Shown here: in pieces, positions 15,929 to 24,987 of the stretch
How positions within the stretch are numbered: the first letter of the stretch is position 1
How the letters are laid out: each line of letters starts with the position of its first letter
NCBI GenBank assembly: GCA_001931535.1
Contig: CP016211.1
Span: forward strand, 7,735,703-7,799,702
Reading direction: 5' to 3'
DNA: 64,000 nt
Source of the DNA: Minicystis rosea
GTDB lineage: Bacteria; Myxococcota_A; Polyangia; Polyangiales; Polyangiaceae
Translations under genes and position numbers: made by a program
Notes under the pieces: model-generated
Seen by the model: the letters and a program-made list of their open reading frames with translations, nothing else
What the model was told of the DNA's origin: nothing
The model's database searches: none

Positions 15929-17890
15929 CTAGAAGCGCGCTTGGACGCTCGTGCCCACGCCGAAGAAGTCGGGGCTGATGAAGGAGCGGAGCGAAACGGT
16001 GCCTTCGCTGGGATCGCGCTCGACGAAGGTGGCGTTGTTGTCGCGCACGTATTGGGCCCAGAGGACGGCGGAGAGGATGCGCGAGACGTCCCAGCGCAGG
16101 CTGATGCGCGCTTGGACGATGGGGACCGCGCTCTTGCCGACCGGGAGGATGCCGAGGTTGCCCTGCTGGCGGACGACGACGGTGCGGTCGATGGGCGTGC
16201 TCGACGTGTTGGTCGAGGTGGAGTTGAAGGTGGCCGGGAACTGGAGGCCGGCGCCGATGCTGGGCGTGAGGTGCGGGCCTTCGAAGTAGTAGTCGGCGGC
16301 AGCGGCGAAGAAGAGCTCCGGCGTGGTGTTCGCGTCCTGCGGAATCGTCTGGAAGGGAATCATGCTGGGCTGATTGCGCAGCACGTACGGCAGATCGCGA
16401 TAGATACCCGTCGCGCTGGCGCGGAAGAAGCTCGTCTTGACCTGAGCTTGGATGGCGGCGGCGCGGGCCTGCTGGATCTTGGTGGCGCCGGCGACGTCGA
16501 AGTCTTTCAGGTTCTGAAAGAGGTTGTCGTACTCGGCGCTGACGAGCCACGTGGTCTTGCCAGGCGTGTATTGCTCCGGCTTGAAGAGGATTTGCGGCTT
16601 GTTGGGATCGTTCCGGTAGAGGAGGAAGTCGATCGACATCGGGACGGGCATGTCCTTGTCGTGGAAGAGCACGCGGCCCGCGACACCCGCCGTCCAAACG
16701 GGCTTGCCCGCGACGTCGGGGAGATCGAACTTGCCCTGTTGGAAGAAGCCGCCGTTGGCGTCGATGTGGAGCCAATCGGTGATGTCGGCGGAGAAGCCGC
16801 CGAGCGCGCCCACGTTGGTTTGGGCGATGCGGATCTGCTCGACCTCGGCCGTGCCGGGAGCGAGGGTCTGCTCGACCTGCACGATGGATGCAGTCTTGAA
16901 GCCGGCGAAGATGCTCCAGCCGTCACCATCGTATTGCAGCTTGGCGCCCGGCGCCGCGCCCTGGATGCGAGGGAAGATCGATTGGTTGATGTAACCCGCG
17001 GTGCCGCCCCAGGAGATGTCGTAGAGGTAGCCGAGCCGGAAACGGTCGGTGTCGATCGGCCAGAAGGTGAGGCCGAGGCCCGTTTTCCCGTTGGGATCGC
17101 CCGTGTGGTAGAACGCGCGGATGTACGAGCCGGCGTCGTAGAGGGCTTGATTCAGGTTGTTGGTGTTCGACGCCAGCGCCGCGATGTCGAAGCGGAGGAC
17201 GAGCGAAGCCTCCGTGTCCAGGCCTTTGATGAAGCCCGGCATCTTCTTGTAGAGCGCGAGGTGCGTGAGGTTCTCGCGGCCGGCGAAGCGCGAGTTCAGG
17301 TTGTCGAAGAAGAGACGGTATTGCGGCCGATCACCAATGCTGAAGTTCGGCGAGAGCGGGATGGCTTGGCCGGTGGCGTGGAGGACGTCGTCGTCGCCGA
17401 AGGTCCACGACAGGCGGGTATCCATGAAGTCGCCGAGGCGCGTGGGCGAGTCACCGCCGGTGAGCGTGCCAATGACGACGGGCGTCGGCGTGAAGGGCGT
17501 GGAGCCGGGAGGCGTGGGCGTGACCGGCGGCGGCGTGGGCTCCTGAGGGGCCTTGAGCGCGGCGGCGCGCTTCTTGGCCTCTTCGCTCTTGGCGCCGGCG
17601 ACCTGCTCGTACTCGGCGGCGGCCATCGTCTTCTTGCCGAGCTTGTCGTGACAGTCGGCGAGCTCGAAGAGCGCGTCGTCGGGCGCGACTGCGCTGCCGG
17701 CCGCCTTCGAGGCTTGATAGCTCTGCTCGAAGAGCACGCACGCGCCCGCGGTGTCGCCGGCCTTGAGCGCAGCTTGGGCTTTGTCGCGGAGATCCTGCGC
17801 GGAGGCGGCGTCCTGGGCCGACGCCGGGAGCGCGACGGCGGAGAGGAGCAGCGCCGCCAGGGAGGCGGGGAGCGTTCGGGGAGCGCGCAT
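15929..17890 (-). CDS. Outer-membrane beta-barrel protein with N-terminal TPR-like segment
   Basis: A 653-residue exported protein. The ATG at 17890 opens a signal peptide (MRAPRTLPASL, cleavage near ASAQ). Residues 25-110 are an alpha-helical TPR-like segment (KAQAALKAGDTAGACVLFEQSY) followed by a Pro/Thr-rich linker. The remaining 500 residues have alternating aromatic/polar strands and end in VQARF, the terminal-Phe pattern of outer-membrane barrels. It resembles large porin-like or DUF-type myxobacterial barrels; the substrate is unknown. It starts five bases after the stop of the preceding lipoprotein gene, so the two are co-transcribed. Confidence 0.75.
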   Translation of the reverse strand: MRAPRTLPASLAALLLSAVALPASAQDAASAQDLRDKAQAALKAGDTAGACVLFEQSYQASKAAGSAVAPDDALFELADCHDKLGKKTMAAAEYEQVAGAKSEEAKKRAAALKAPQEPTPPPVTPTPPGSTPFTPTPVVIGTLTGGDSPTRLGDFMDTRLSWTFGDDDVLHATGQAIPLSPNFSIGDRPQYRLFFDNLNSRFAGRENLTHLALYKKMPGFIKGLDTEASLVLRFDIAALASNTNNLNQALYDAGSYIRAFYHTGDPNGKTGLGLTFWPIDTDRFRLGYLYDISWGGTAGYINQSIFPRIQGAAPGAKLQYDGDGWSIFAGFKTASIVQVEQTLAPGTAEVEQIRIAQTNVGALGGFSADITDWLHIDANGGFFQQGKFDLPDVAGKPVWTAGVAGRVLFHDKDMPVPMSIDFLLYRNDPNKPQILFKPEQYTPGKTTWLVSAEYDNLFQNLKDFDVAGATKIQQARAAAIQAQVKTSFFRASATGIYRDLPYVLRNQPSMIPFQTIPQDANTTPELFFAAAADYYFEGPHLTPSIGAGLQFPATFNSTSTNTSSTPIDRTVVVRQQGNLGILPVGKSAVPIVQARISLRWDVSRILSAVLWAQYVRDNNATFVERDPSEGTVSLRSFISPDFFGVGTSVQARF

Positions 17891-17895
17891 GAGGG

Positions 17896-19347
17896 TCAGT
17901 TGGTTCCTTCGTCGTTGTCGTCGGTGGTGCGGAGTCGGACGCAGGCCGTTTGAGAGGAGATCGCTTGAGACGCGCCGCAGCCGGGAAGACCGCAGGCGAG
18001 GTCGTCCGAGCATCGGGTCTCGATGGTCCAGTTGAGCGTACCGCCGGAGAACTTGCGCATCGTGCCCGTGACCGAGTCGAGCACCTCATTGCGCCACTTG
18101 ATGGGCTCGAAGTTGGCGATGGTGCCCGTCTGGAGCTTGATGATGGCGTTGCCCTTGATGACGTTGTAGTCGCCGCGGGCCGAGTAGGCCGTCCATTCAC
18201 TGCAGTCGCCGGCGGCCGTATCGCAGAGCGAGGCGCACTCACCCTCCGTGCCGGCGAAATCGATCTGGCCATCGCCGTTGAAATCGCAGTTGGAGGCGTT
18301 GGGCCCGAAGACGTTGTTCTTGACGAGCTCGGGGCCGAAGTTGCTCACGATCTTGAAGCCCTGGATGCGGACGAGGCTCGACTGGAGCTTCTGCATCGCG
18401 GTCGCGTCGGCGATGGTGGCGGCGTCGAGCACCGTCGGCTCCGGCACCTTGCACGTGCCCTGGCCTTCGAGGAAGTAGCTCACTTTGTACGAGGGGAACG
18501 AGAGCTCGGTGAAGCCGAAGAAGTCGTTGGCCGTGCCCGAGAGGTAAGTGAGCGTGTCGCAGACGCGCATGCCCGGAGGCGTGTTGAAGTTGAAGGCGAA
18601 GAGGCTGTTGTAGCCATTCGCCATCTCCGTCGCGTTCACGTCGGTCACATAGAAACCGTCGCTGGCCACGCGGGTGACGACCACCTCCTGCGGAGCTGCG
18701 GTGTTCGCCTCGATGGCCTCGAAGGGATAAGGCGTGGCCGAGCCGGAGCCGCGGATGTCGGAGATCTTGGGCAGGGCGTATTGCACGGGCTGGGAGACGC
18801 CCGCGGCGAAGGAGCCTTGGCTCTCGTCGTCGTCGTCGGCGAAAGCACAGCCCGGGTCGGCGGGGAAGTCGATGAGACCGTTCTTGTCGTCGTCGACGCC
18901 GTTGGAGCAGGCCGGCTTCCTCCCCACGGGAGCAGGCTTGTAGCCGAGATCTTCGACCCAGAGGCGCGAGGGGCCGTAAACGGCGGTGAGGGTGGCCGTG
19001 CCCTTGGCCTTGCCCTTCGTGAGGAGGACGTTGCGGCCCATCGCGCCGTCGCCGTTGACGGTGGTGATCGTGCCCGGGCGCACGCTGACGCGCACCCAGC
19101 CGTCGAAGGGATCGATCTCGCCGGTGGGCTTGCGGGCCTCGATCTCGAAATCCCACGTCTCCGTGACGTCACCGTGGTTCGCCGGCAAAGGCATCTCCGC
19201 GGTGGGGAGCATGGTGCTGCCATTGACCGAGGTGACGGTGACACGGAACGAGGAGGACCCGAGATCGGGCGCCGTCGTCTCCCCCGAACAGCCGCAGGCG
19301 AAGAGGATCGGCAGCGCGACGAAGAGGGCGTGTGCGCGAGTCGTCAT
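17896..19347 (-). CDS. Lipoprotein with EF-hand-like Asp-rich motifs, unknown function
   Basis: A 483-residue lipoprotein from the ATG at 19347, with hydrophobic LFVALPILFACGC (lipidated Cys18 or Cys20). The body contains Asp-rich loops such as NGVDDDKNGLIDFPADPGC and DFNGDGQIDF that look like thrombospondin type 3/dockerin-like calcium-binding turns, and a segment (VVVTRVASDGFYVTDVN) resembling the OB-fold-like region of secreted nucleic-acid-binding proteins. No enzyme motif is identified. Its ATG overlaps the stop codon of the 5'-nucleotidase gene (ATGA), and the barrel gene follows five bases after it, so the three products are probably made in proportion and may act together at the outer membrane. 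Confidence 0.7.
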   Translation of the reverse strand: MTTRAHALFVALPILFACGCSGETTAPDLGSSSFRVTVTSVNGSTMLPTAEMPLPANHGDVTETWDFEIEARKPTGEIDPFDGWVRVSVRPGTITTVNGDGAMGRNVLLTKGKAKGTATLTAVYGPSRLWVEDLGYKPAPVGRKPACSNGVDDDKNGLIDFPADPGCAFADDDDESQGSFAAGVSQPVQYALPKISDIRGSGSATPYPFEAIEANTAAPQEVVVTRVASDGFYVTDVNATEMANGYNSLFAFNFNTPPGMRVCDTLTYLSGTANDFFGFTELSFPSYKVSYFLEGQGTCKVPEPTVLDAATIADATAMQKLQSSLVRIQGFKIVSNFGPELVKNNVFGPNASNCDFNGDGQIDFAGTEGECASLCDTAAGDCSEWTAYSARGDYNVIKGNAIIKLQTGTIANFEPIKWRNEVLDSVTGTMRKFSGGTLNWTIETRCSDDLACGLPGCGASQAISSQTACVRLRTTDDNDEGTN

Positions 19348-21785
19348 TGGCCCACCATCTTGATGCGCGCATCGCTGAAGTTGCCGAGCCGGCGATCGAC
19401 GCACGCGAGGAACTTGCATTGCTCGCCGCCCGACGCGCAGGGCGCGAGCGACTTCTCACAGGCCTTCTTCACCTTGTCGTTGGGCGCGGCGTCGCAGGTC
19501 TGGCGCTGGAAGGAGGCGACGTCGTCACGGCACTTGGACAGCACGCAGGAGCCCTTGCCGCCGCAGGAGCGCGTCGCGTCGCTGGAGCAGAAATCGCCCT
19601 CGATCGTCACCTCCGGACAGGCGCAGATGTAGCCTTCGCCGACGCTGCCACAGTCGGCGTCCTTGGAGCAGGCTTTGAGGGCGCCGTCCTCGTCGGCGCC
19701 GCAGGCCTTGCCGGCGCGGATGTAATCGACGAGGGCGTCGCGCTGCTGGACCTTGGTGTCGTTCTGCGTGGTGTTGCGCTGGAGGACGCGGAAACCGCTG
19801 CCGCCGGCGGCCAGGTAGTTCGACGTGGCGAGCTCGTAGCTGGCAATGGCCTCGATGGGCTGCCAGCAGACGCCCGACTCGACGTCACATTGACCAGCGG
19901 TCTTGTTCGGACACTGCTCGTCGTTGCTGCACTTGATGGCCGGCTGGTACGTGCCGATGTAGATGTTCGTCGCTTTGCCGGGCGCGTCGCTCTTGTAGCA
20001 AACGCCGCTGCCGACGTCGCAGAGGCCCGCGCTGCTGTCCGGGCAGTCCGCGTCGCTCTTGCAGACGCACTGCTTCTTGTCGGCATCGCAGGTCTGCGCG
20101 ACGCCGAGCGGGTTCTCGCCCACGGCGCAATCGTTGTTGGTCGCGCACTTCGGGGGCGTGTACGCGTCGCGGAGCGTGCAGTTCATGACGAGGCGGGCGC
20201 CGGCGATCTGCACCTGCGAGACGCAGCCGCGGCCCGAGGAGCGGCGGGCCACGAAATCGAAGAGATCCTGCACCTCGACGCCGGAGAGCTGCATCTTGGT
20301 GATGGAGTTGTCGAACGGGAAGATGTTGAACATCTGCTCGACCGTCACCGGGCCGGGCACCAAGTCGGCGCGGATGCCGGTCGAGTTCGTGAGCGAGAAG
20401 TCCGTCTGGATGCCGAGGCGCAACCACATCGCCGTGGAGATGAGGTTGCCGAGGGCCGAGTCGCCGCCGCTCGTGGAGTTGCGCTTGGAGCCGTCGAGCG
20501 CATAACCGACGAGGAGATCGAGGTTGGCGAGCGAGTCGAGGCCTTGGTGATAAGGCTCGAGGAGCGAGGAGACGATCGGATCTTCCGGTACGTTCTCGGT
20601 GACCGGGAAGAGCTTGAAGTCGCTCGTGAGGACCTCGAAGCCGTTCACCGGATCGTAGTCGTCGCGGAGATCGGCCTTGTCGTTGGAGACGACGAGATCG
20701 AGGCGGCCGACGTATTTGGCGAAGGCGCCCGAGTGGGCGAGGATGACGTCGCGCGGCTCGCAATAACGCTTGATCTTGCAGACCGGCGCGAGGGTGCCGC
20801 CGGCGTCGAAGCAGACGCCGCCGTCGCCGCACTCGGCGTCCGATTGACAGCCGAGGCCCTTTTCGCCGGCCTCGGGGCCGTCGAGGAGGATGTAGCTCTT
20901 GAGCGTGCCATCGGCGGCGACCTCGGGGGGATAGGCCGAGCAATCCTGCACGCGCTTGGGCGGCTGCAAGACGATGTGGTTGTGACCACCGAGCACCACG
21001 TCGATGCCCGAGGTGTTCTCGATCATGCGTTGATCGACCTCGAGCCCGAGGTGGGTGACGAAGACGACGAGGTCGACGTGCGGGCGGATGAGATCGACGT
21101 AGAACTGCGCGACCTCGGTGGTGCTGAGCGGCGTGATGCCGAGGCGGTTCGGGCGATCGAAGATCGACGTGAGGCTGGAGAGGTTGCCCATGCCGACGAC
21201 GCCGACCTTGAGGCCCTTCAAGTTGAAGACGGTGAAGGGCTTGATGATCGAGCCGAGCGGCGAGGCGCCGGGCTGGCTCGGATCTTCGAGCGCGTAGTTG
21301 GCCGCGAGCACCGGGTAATTGGCGAAGCGCTGGAGCTGGATGCCGAGGTTCAACCCGCCGCGATCGAACTCGTGGTTGGCGACGATCATCGCGTCGGTGC
21401 CCATGGCGCTCTCGACGCGAATCTCGGCCTCACCCGAGAAGAAGTTGAAAATGGGCGCGCCCTGGAAGCAATCGCCGCCGTCGAGGTGGAGCACGCGATC
21501 GGCCCGGGCGCGCTCGCGCCCGATGATGTGCGAGATGCGGGCGGCACCGCCGACGTTGACGATCGATCCAGCCGACCCGAGCCCGAGGCCTGCGTCGATC
21601 TGACCGAGCTGCAGGTTGTACGGGAAGAGCCGCGAATGGATGTCGGAGGTGTGGATGAGCGTCAGGTGCACCTGCCCCTTGAGCTGGGGCGTGGGCTCCG
21701 ACTCGGCGCAGCCCGAGCTGCCGAGAGCCACGGAGGAGATCGCTCCTGCGAGCAGCGCACCGCGCACGACGTGGGAGAAGTCCAT
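19344..21785 (-). CDS. 5'-nucleotidase/2',3'-cyclic phosphodiesterase (UshA-like) lipoprotein with Cys-rich inserts
   Basis: An 813-residue lipoprotein (lipobox GSSGC, Cys26). The calcineurin-like metallophosphatase half shows all metal motifs: HTSDIHSR, DGGDCFQG, ANHEFDRGG, VTHLG and GGHNHI. The C-terminal nucleotide-binding half has GGDSALGNLISTAM, LTNSTGIRADL and the substrate-clamp loop NYLAAGGSGF. It should strip phosphate from extracellular nucleotides. Unusual are several cysteine-rich inserts of the DADCxxxGxC type, one after the GGHNHI region and others across the C-terminal half, which lengthen it beyond the usual 550-650 residues and are a style frequent in myxobacterial surface proteins. 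First gene of a three-gene operon with a lipoprotein and an outer-membrane barrel. Confidence 0.85.
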   Translation of the reverse strand: MDFSHVVRGALLAGAISSVALGSSGCAESEPTPQLKGQVHLTLIHTSDIHSRLFPYNLQLGQIDAGLGLGSAGSIVNVGGAARISHIIGRERARADRVLHLDGGDCFQGAPIFNFFSGEAEIRVESAMGTDAMIVANHEFDRGGLNLGIQLQRFANYPVLAANYALEDPSQPGASPLGSIIKPFTVFNLKGLKVGVVGMGNLSSLTSIFDRPNRLGITPLSTTEVAQFYVDLIRPHVDLVVFVTHLGLEVDQRMIENTSGIDVVLGGHNHIVLQPPKRVQDCSAYPPEVAADGTLKSYILLDGPEAGEKGLGCQSDAECGDGGVCFDAGGTLAPVCKIKRYCEPRDVILAHSGAFAKYVGRLDLVVSNDKADLRDDYDPVNGFEVLTSDFKLFPVTENVPEDPIVSSLLEPYHQGLDSLANLDLLVGYALDGSKRNSTSGGDSALGNLISTAMWLRLGIQTDFSLTNSTGIRADLVPGPVTVEQMFNIFPFDNSITKMQLSGVEVQDLFDFVARRSSGRGCVSQVQIAGARLVMNCTLRDAYTPPKCATNNDCAVGENPLGVAQTCDADKKQCVCKSDADCPDSSAGLCDVGSGVCYKSDAPGKATNIYIGTYQPAIKCSNDEQCPNKTAGQCDVESGVCWQPIEAIASYELATSNYLAAGGSGFRVLQRNTTQNDTKVQQRDALVDYIRAGKACGADEDGALKACSKDADCGSVGEGYICACPEVTIEGDFCSSDATRSCGGKGSCVLSKCRDDVASFQRQTCDAAPNDKVKKACEKSLAPCASGGEQCKFLACVDRRLGNFSDARIKMVGQ

Positions 21786-22027
21786 GAAGGCGTGCGTACG
21801 CTAGGAAGCCACGGCGGCCCGCGGCAAGCGAAATGTTCGCGAGCTGGATGCAGGGGCGAGGCGCCGCACGCATGCGGCATCTCCGCGACAGCGTAGTGAC
21901 GCGCCGCGCTCACGCGAAGGATGCAGCGGCTCGCCGTCGCGCACGCGCCGCGGCGAAGAATGGCGCGGTCGCGGTGCCCCGCAAGACACCTGGATTTCAC
22001 ACGCAATGGTGAATGGTGGCGCGCGGG

Positions 22028-22909
22028 TCAGAATTCGCCTGACAAAGAAATCGATCCGGCGCCCAAAGCGATGCGCAGGGGGAGCGGCCTTGCGGCCGCG
22101 GTCGCGGCGGCTTTGGGGCGCACCGCGAGGATCACCGCGCCGGCCACGACGCCGGCGCCGCCGAGGGCGAAGCCGGTGATCTGACCGATGCGGAGCCTCT
22201 CACGCTCCGCGTCTTTGGCATTGATGGCGAGAATGGTCGAAGCGATGCCGACGCCGATTCCCACCGCGCCGACGCCGAATGAAATGGATGCGGAGACGAC
22301 GTACCCCGTGGTGCTCCGCGGGAACGAGAGCGAGACGCGCGTGGATTTGCCGTCCGGCGCGAGCACGACGGTGCGCTCGATCGCCGGCTTCCCCGGGGAC
22401 TCCGCGCTCACGAGGTGCGCCCCGGGATCCTGTCGCTGCGGCGCGGCGAGGCTCTCGAGATCGATGGGGTGATGATCGACGAGGACGCGCGTGCCGGGCG
22501 GAGCGTCACCTTCGATCGTGATCAGCATCGAGGGGGTCTGCGCGCGCACCTCCGCGAGCTCGGCGCGCGCGGAGGCCTGCGCTTCGCGGAAAGGCTTGGG
22601 CGCGCTGTCGGCGAGCTGCTCCTCGGCGACGCGCTTGTACGTGGCCTCGGCTGCGATCAGCTTGCCGAGCTTGACCTGCGCGCGCGCGATGTAGAGCGAG
22701 TGCGGCGGCGCATGAAAGCGCGCCTCGGCCTGCTGGAAGAGCTCGATGGCGCGCTCGTGCTCGCCGGCCTCGAAGAGCTCGTATCCCTTGCCCGCGAGGC
22801 TCCGCGCCGCATCGCGATCCGCTGCGCTGCCGGTCGCGTGCGCGGGGAGCGCCGCGGTGATCGCGATCGCCGCGACGGAGGCGACGAAGCAGGCGCGGGC
22901 GGCTCGCAT
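22028..22909 (-). CDS. Exported TPR protein with PEGA-like and two membrane segments
   Basis: A 293-residue protein from ATG 22909 with a signal peptide (RAARACFVASVAAIAI, cleavage near AHA). Residues 30-110 form TPR-like helices (AGKGYELFEAGEHERAIELFQQAEARF), residues about 125-200 a beta domain resembling PEGA (ITIEGDAPPGTRVLVD), and residues 205-270 contain two glycine-rich hydrophobic helices. This three-part layout is common next to myxobacterial Ser/Thr kinases, and here the gene begins only seven bases after the kinase stop codon. It may therefore be a partner or substrate of the kinase; no direct evidence. Function unknown. Confidence 0.7.
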   Translation of the reverse strand: MRAARACFVASVAAIAITAALPAHATGSAADRDAARSLAGKGYELFEAGEHERAIELFQQAEARFHAPPHSLYIARAQVKLGKLIAAEATYKRVAEEQLADSAPKPFREAQASARAELAEVRAQTPSMLITIEGDAPPGTRVLVDHHPIDLESLAAPQRQDPGAHLVSAESPGKPAIERTVVLAPDGKSTRVSLSFPRSTTGYVVSASISFGVGAVGIGVGIASTILAINAKDAERERLRIGQITGFALGGAGVVAGAVILAVRPKAAATAAARPLPLRIALGAGSISLSGEF

Positions 22910-22916
22910 GCCGCTC

Positions 22917-24830
22917 TTAATAACCGAAGTTGGGGCGCTTCTTTCCGGGTTTCGTGGGCAGCCGCTGACCCGCGCCGGATTTGGCGGAAGGATCGGGCTC
23001 GGCGCCGTCGGCGGCGACACCGCTCGATGCAGGCTCGGCGGTGGCAGAAGGCTCGGCGCTCGGCTCGGCAGAAGCGACGGAGGGCGCGGCCGATGCGGAG
23101 GCGGTGGACGACGGTGGAACAGGATCGGTTCGTCGCTCGGACACCGACTCGATCGCTGCGGCGGAGACCGCGGGATGCGCGGCAGGTGCAACGCCCCCGG
23201 CGCTGCCGGTGAGCGAGACCACGGCGAGAACGGCCACGAGCAGGCCGAGGACGGAGGCACCGATCGCGGCGCCGATCACGAGGCGGCGTTGCGAGGCGTC
23301 GATGCGTGGAGCGCTCGACGCGACGCTCGGCGGTGAAGGAGCGGCTTGCACGGGCGCGGCTTGCAACGATGCAGCGTGCTCGGGCGGCGCGATGTGAGGT
23401 GCAACGACGGGTGTCGAAGGCGGCGGCGTGACGATCGGCGCGGGTGCCTGCACCTCGATGCGTGCCGAAGCTTCCGGCGGACGGGGCCGCACGATCGTGA
23501 GGGCATCGGGATCGGGCGCGGGCTCGACGGACCACATCGCGGGCGAAGGGCTCGCGGTGGGAGGGAGAGGATCGATCGGCGGCGCGCTGCCCGGCGGCGG
23601 TGTGAGGGTGCCGGAAGCGAACGCGACATGCGGGCCGCTGCCCACCGAAGGCGGCGGCCCAGACACGGGCGCGATGACCGCAGGCGGCGGCACGATCGGC
23701 GGGAACGGCGCAGGCGGCGGCGGCGCGATCGGCGGGAGCGGCGCGGGCGTCATCGATGCGGGCGGCGGCGCCATCGGTGGAAGCGGCGTGGGCGACGTGA
23801 CATTGGGCCCGGGGACCATGCCCGGAGGCGGGGCCGGCAGCGGGCGGGCGTTGGGTAGGGGTGCGGAGGGGAACGGGCCCGAGGAAAAAGTTTGAGCTCC
23901 AACAGTTGGAGCACCAACCATTGGAGCTCCAATCGTTTGAGCTCCAACCATCGGCGCGGCGCCCGCGATGGAGCGGGCGGCGACGGCCTCGAGCGCGGCG
24001 GCCAGATCGACGGCGGAGGCGAAGCGCTTGTCGATGTCACGCGCGAAGGCGCGCTCGAAGAAGCGATCGATCTCGGGCGGCAAATCGGGCGCGAAGGACG
24101 TCGCCACGGGGAGCGGGTCGATGCAGAGCTTCACCACGAGGTCGCCGATCGACGACGCCTGGAAGGGCTTCACGCCCGTGACGGCGCGGAAGACGATGAC
24201 CGCCAGGGACCAGAGGTCGCTCCGGTGATCGAGCGTGCGCACGCCGCGCGCCTGCTCGGGGCTCATGTACGAAGGCGAGCCGAAGACGACGCCGGTCTGC
24301 GTGGCGTCCGCGGGATCGATGGCGCCGGTCGGGCGCACCTTGGCCACGCCGAAATCGAGGATCTTCACGATCTCGTCGTCGTCGAAGCGCGCGAGGAAGA
24401 TGTTCCCGGGCTTGAGATCGCGGTGAATGATGCCGGCCTCGTGCGCGCGGCGCAGGGCCTTGGACACCTGCGTGACGATCCTGGCCACCGCCGGCAGCGA
24501 GAGGTAGCCCTCGCGGCGCAGGCGCTCGCCCAAGTCCTCGCCTTCGAGGAGCTCCATGGCGATGTACGGGCGGTCGCCGTCCAGACCATGATCGAGGATC
24601 TGGGCGACGTGCGGCGAGCGGATCTGCGCGGCAGCGCGAGCCTCGCGCTCGAAGCGGGCGCGAGCATCGGCGAGGTCGGTGCCCTGCTCGGCCTCGATGA
24701 ACTTGAGGGCCACGAGCATGCCGAGCTGCTCGTTGCGTGCCGCCCACACCGAGCCCATGCCGCCGCGGCCGACGATGCGATCGAGCCGGAATTTGCCGGC
24801 GATCAAATCACCGGGCGTCAGCTCCTTCAT
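22917..24830 (-). CDS. Membrane Ser/Thr protein kinase (PknB/Pkn family)
   Basis: A 637-residue kinase. The ATG at 24830 is chosen because MKELTPGDLIAGKF starts like other family members; upstream in-frame starts add an arginine-rich tail. The glycine loop VGRGGMGSV (20-28), Lys43, HRDLKPGN (136-143), DFG (159-161) and SPSYMSPEQ are intact, so it should be active. After residue 290 a long Pro/Ala-rich linker begins with repeated VGA(Q/P)T motifs, encoded by the dispersed GAGCTC repeat, followed by a transmembrane helix (VIGAAIGASVLGLLVAV) and a Ser/Ala/Glu-rich exterior tail. It probably signals envelope conditions. Co-transcribed with the TPR protein gene. Confidence 0.9.
   Translation of the reverse strand: MKELTPGDLIAGKFRLDRIVGRGGMGSVWAARNEQLGMLVALKFIEAEQGTDLADARARFEREARAAAQIRSPHVAQILDHGLDGDRPYIAMELLEGEDLGERLRREGYLSLPAVARIVTQVSKALRRAHEAGIIHRDLKPGNIFLARFDDDEIVKILDFGVAKVRPTGAIDPADATQTGVVFGSPSYMSPEQARGVRTLDHRSDLWSLAVIVFRAVTGVKPFQASSIGDLVVKLCIDPLPVATSFAPDLPPEIDRFFERAFARDIDKRFASAVDLAAALEAVAARSIAGAAPMVGAQTIGAPMVGAPTVGAQTFSSGPFPSAPLPNARPLPAPPPGMVPGPNVTSPTPLPPMAPPPASMTPAPLPPIAPPPPAPFPPIVPPPAVIAPVSGPPPSVGSGPHVAFASGTLTPPPGSAPPIDPLPPTASPSPAMWSVEPAPDPDALTIVRPRPPEASARIEVQAPAPIVTPPPSTPVVAPHIAPPEHAASLQAAPVQAAPSPPSVASSAPRIDASQRRLVIGAAIGASVLGLLVAVLAVVSLTGSAGGVAPAAHPAVSAAAIESVSERRTDPVPPSSTASASAAPSVASAEPSAEPSATAEPASSGVAADGAEPDPSAKSGAGQRLPTKPGKKRPNFGY
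23889..23947. repeat. Dispersed GAGCTC repeat, copies inside kinase gene
   Basis: Within 60 bases there are TTTGAGCTCCAA at 23891-23902 and 23936-23947 and a palindrome ATTGGAGCTCCAAT at 23920-23933, all spaced by related TTGGAGC / CCAACCA strings. Read on the minus strand this encodes the kinase's GAQTIGAPMVGAPTVGAQTF segment. The same core recurs at 37.2 kb and, modified, at 54.5 kb. Confidence 0.75.
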
Positions 24831-24987
24831 GCGCCTGCCCCGATCGGAGCGCGGGTCTGGGCCCGCGGGGCGAGATCCATGCGATGTGGCCGGGGCTTCA
24901 TGCGGCGAATCCGGGAGAGCCGGCATGCTACCACGAAGCGCCCCACGACGGCCCAACACGCGCTCACCGGATCTCCATCGCCCCGGC

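Noticed and set aside
19332..21896. A very long open frame on the plus strand antisense to the 5'-nucleotidase
   Set aside because: It arises from extreme GC at third positions; its product is Arg/Ala/Glu-rich without domains, while the minus strand encodes a clear enzyme.
23889..23947. CRISPR-like repeat array
   Set aside because: The repeats are short, palindromic and spaced irregularly at 12-45 bases without unique spacers, and they lie inside a kinase coding region.
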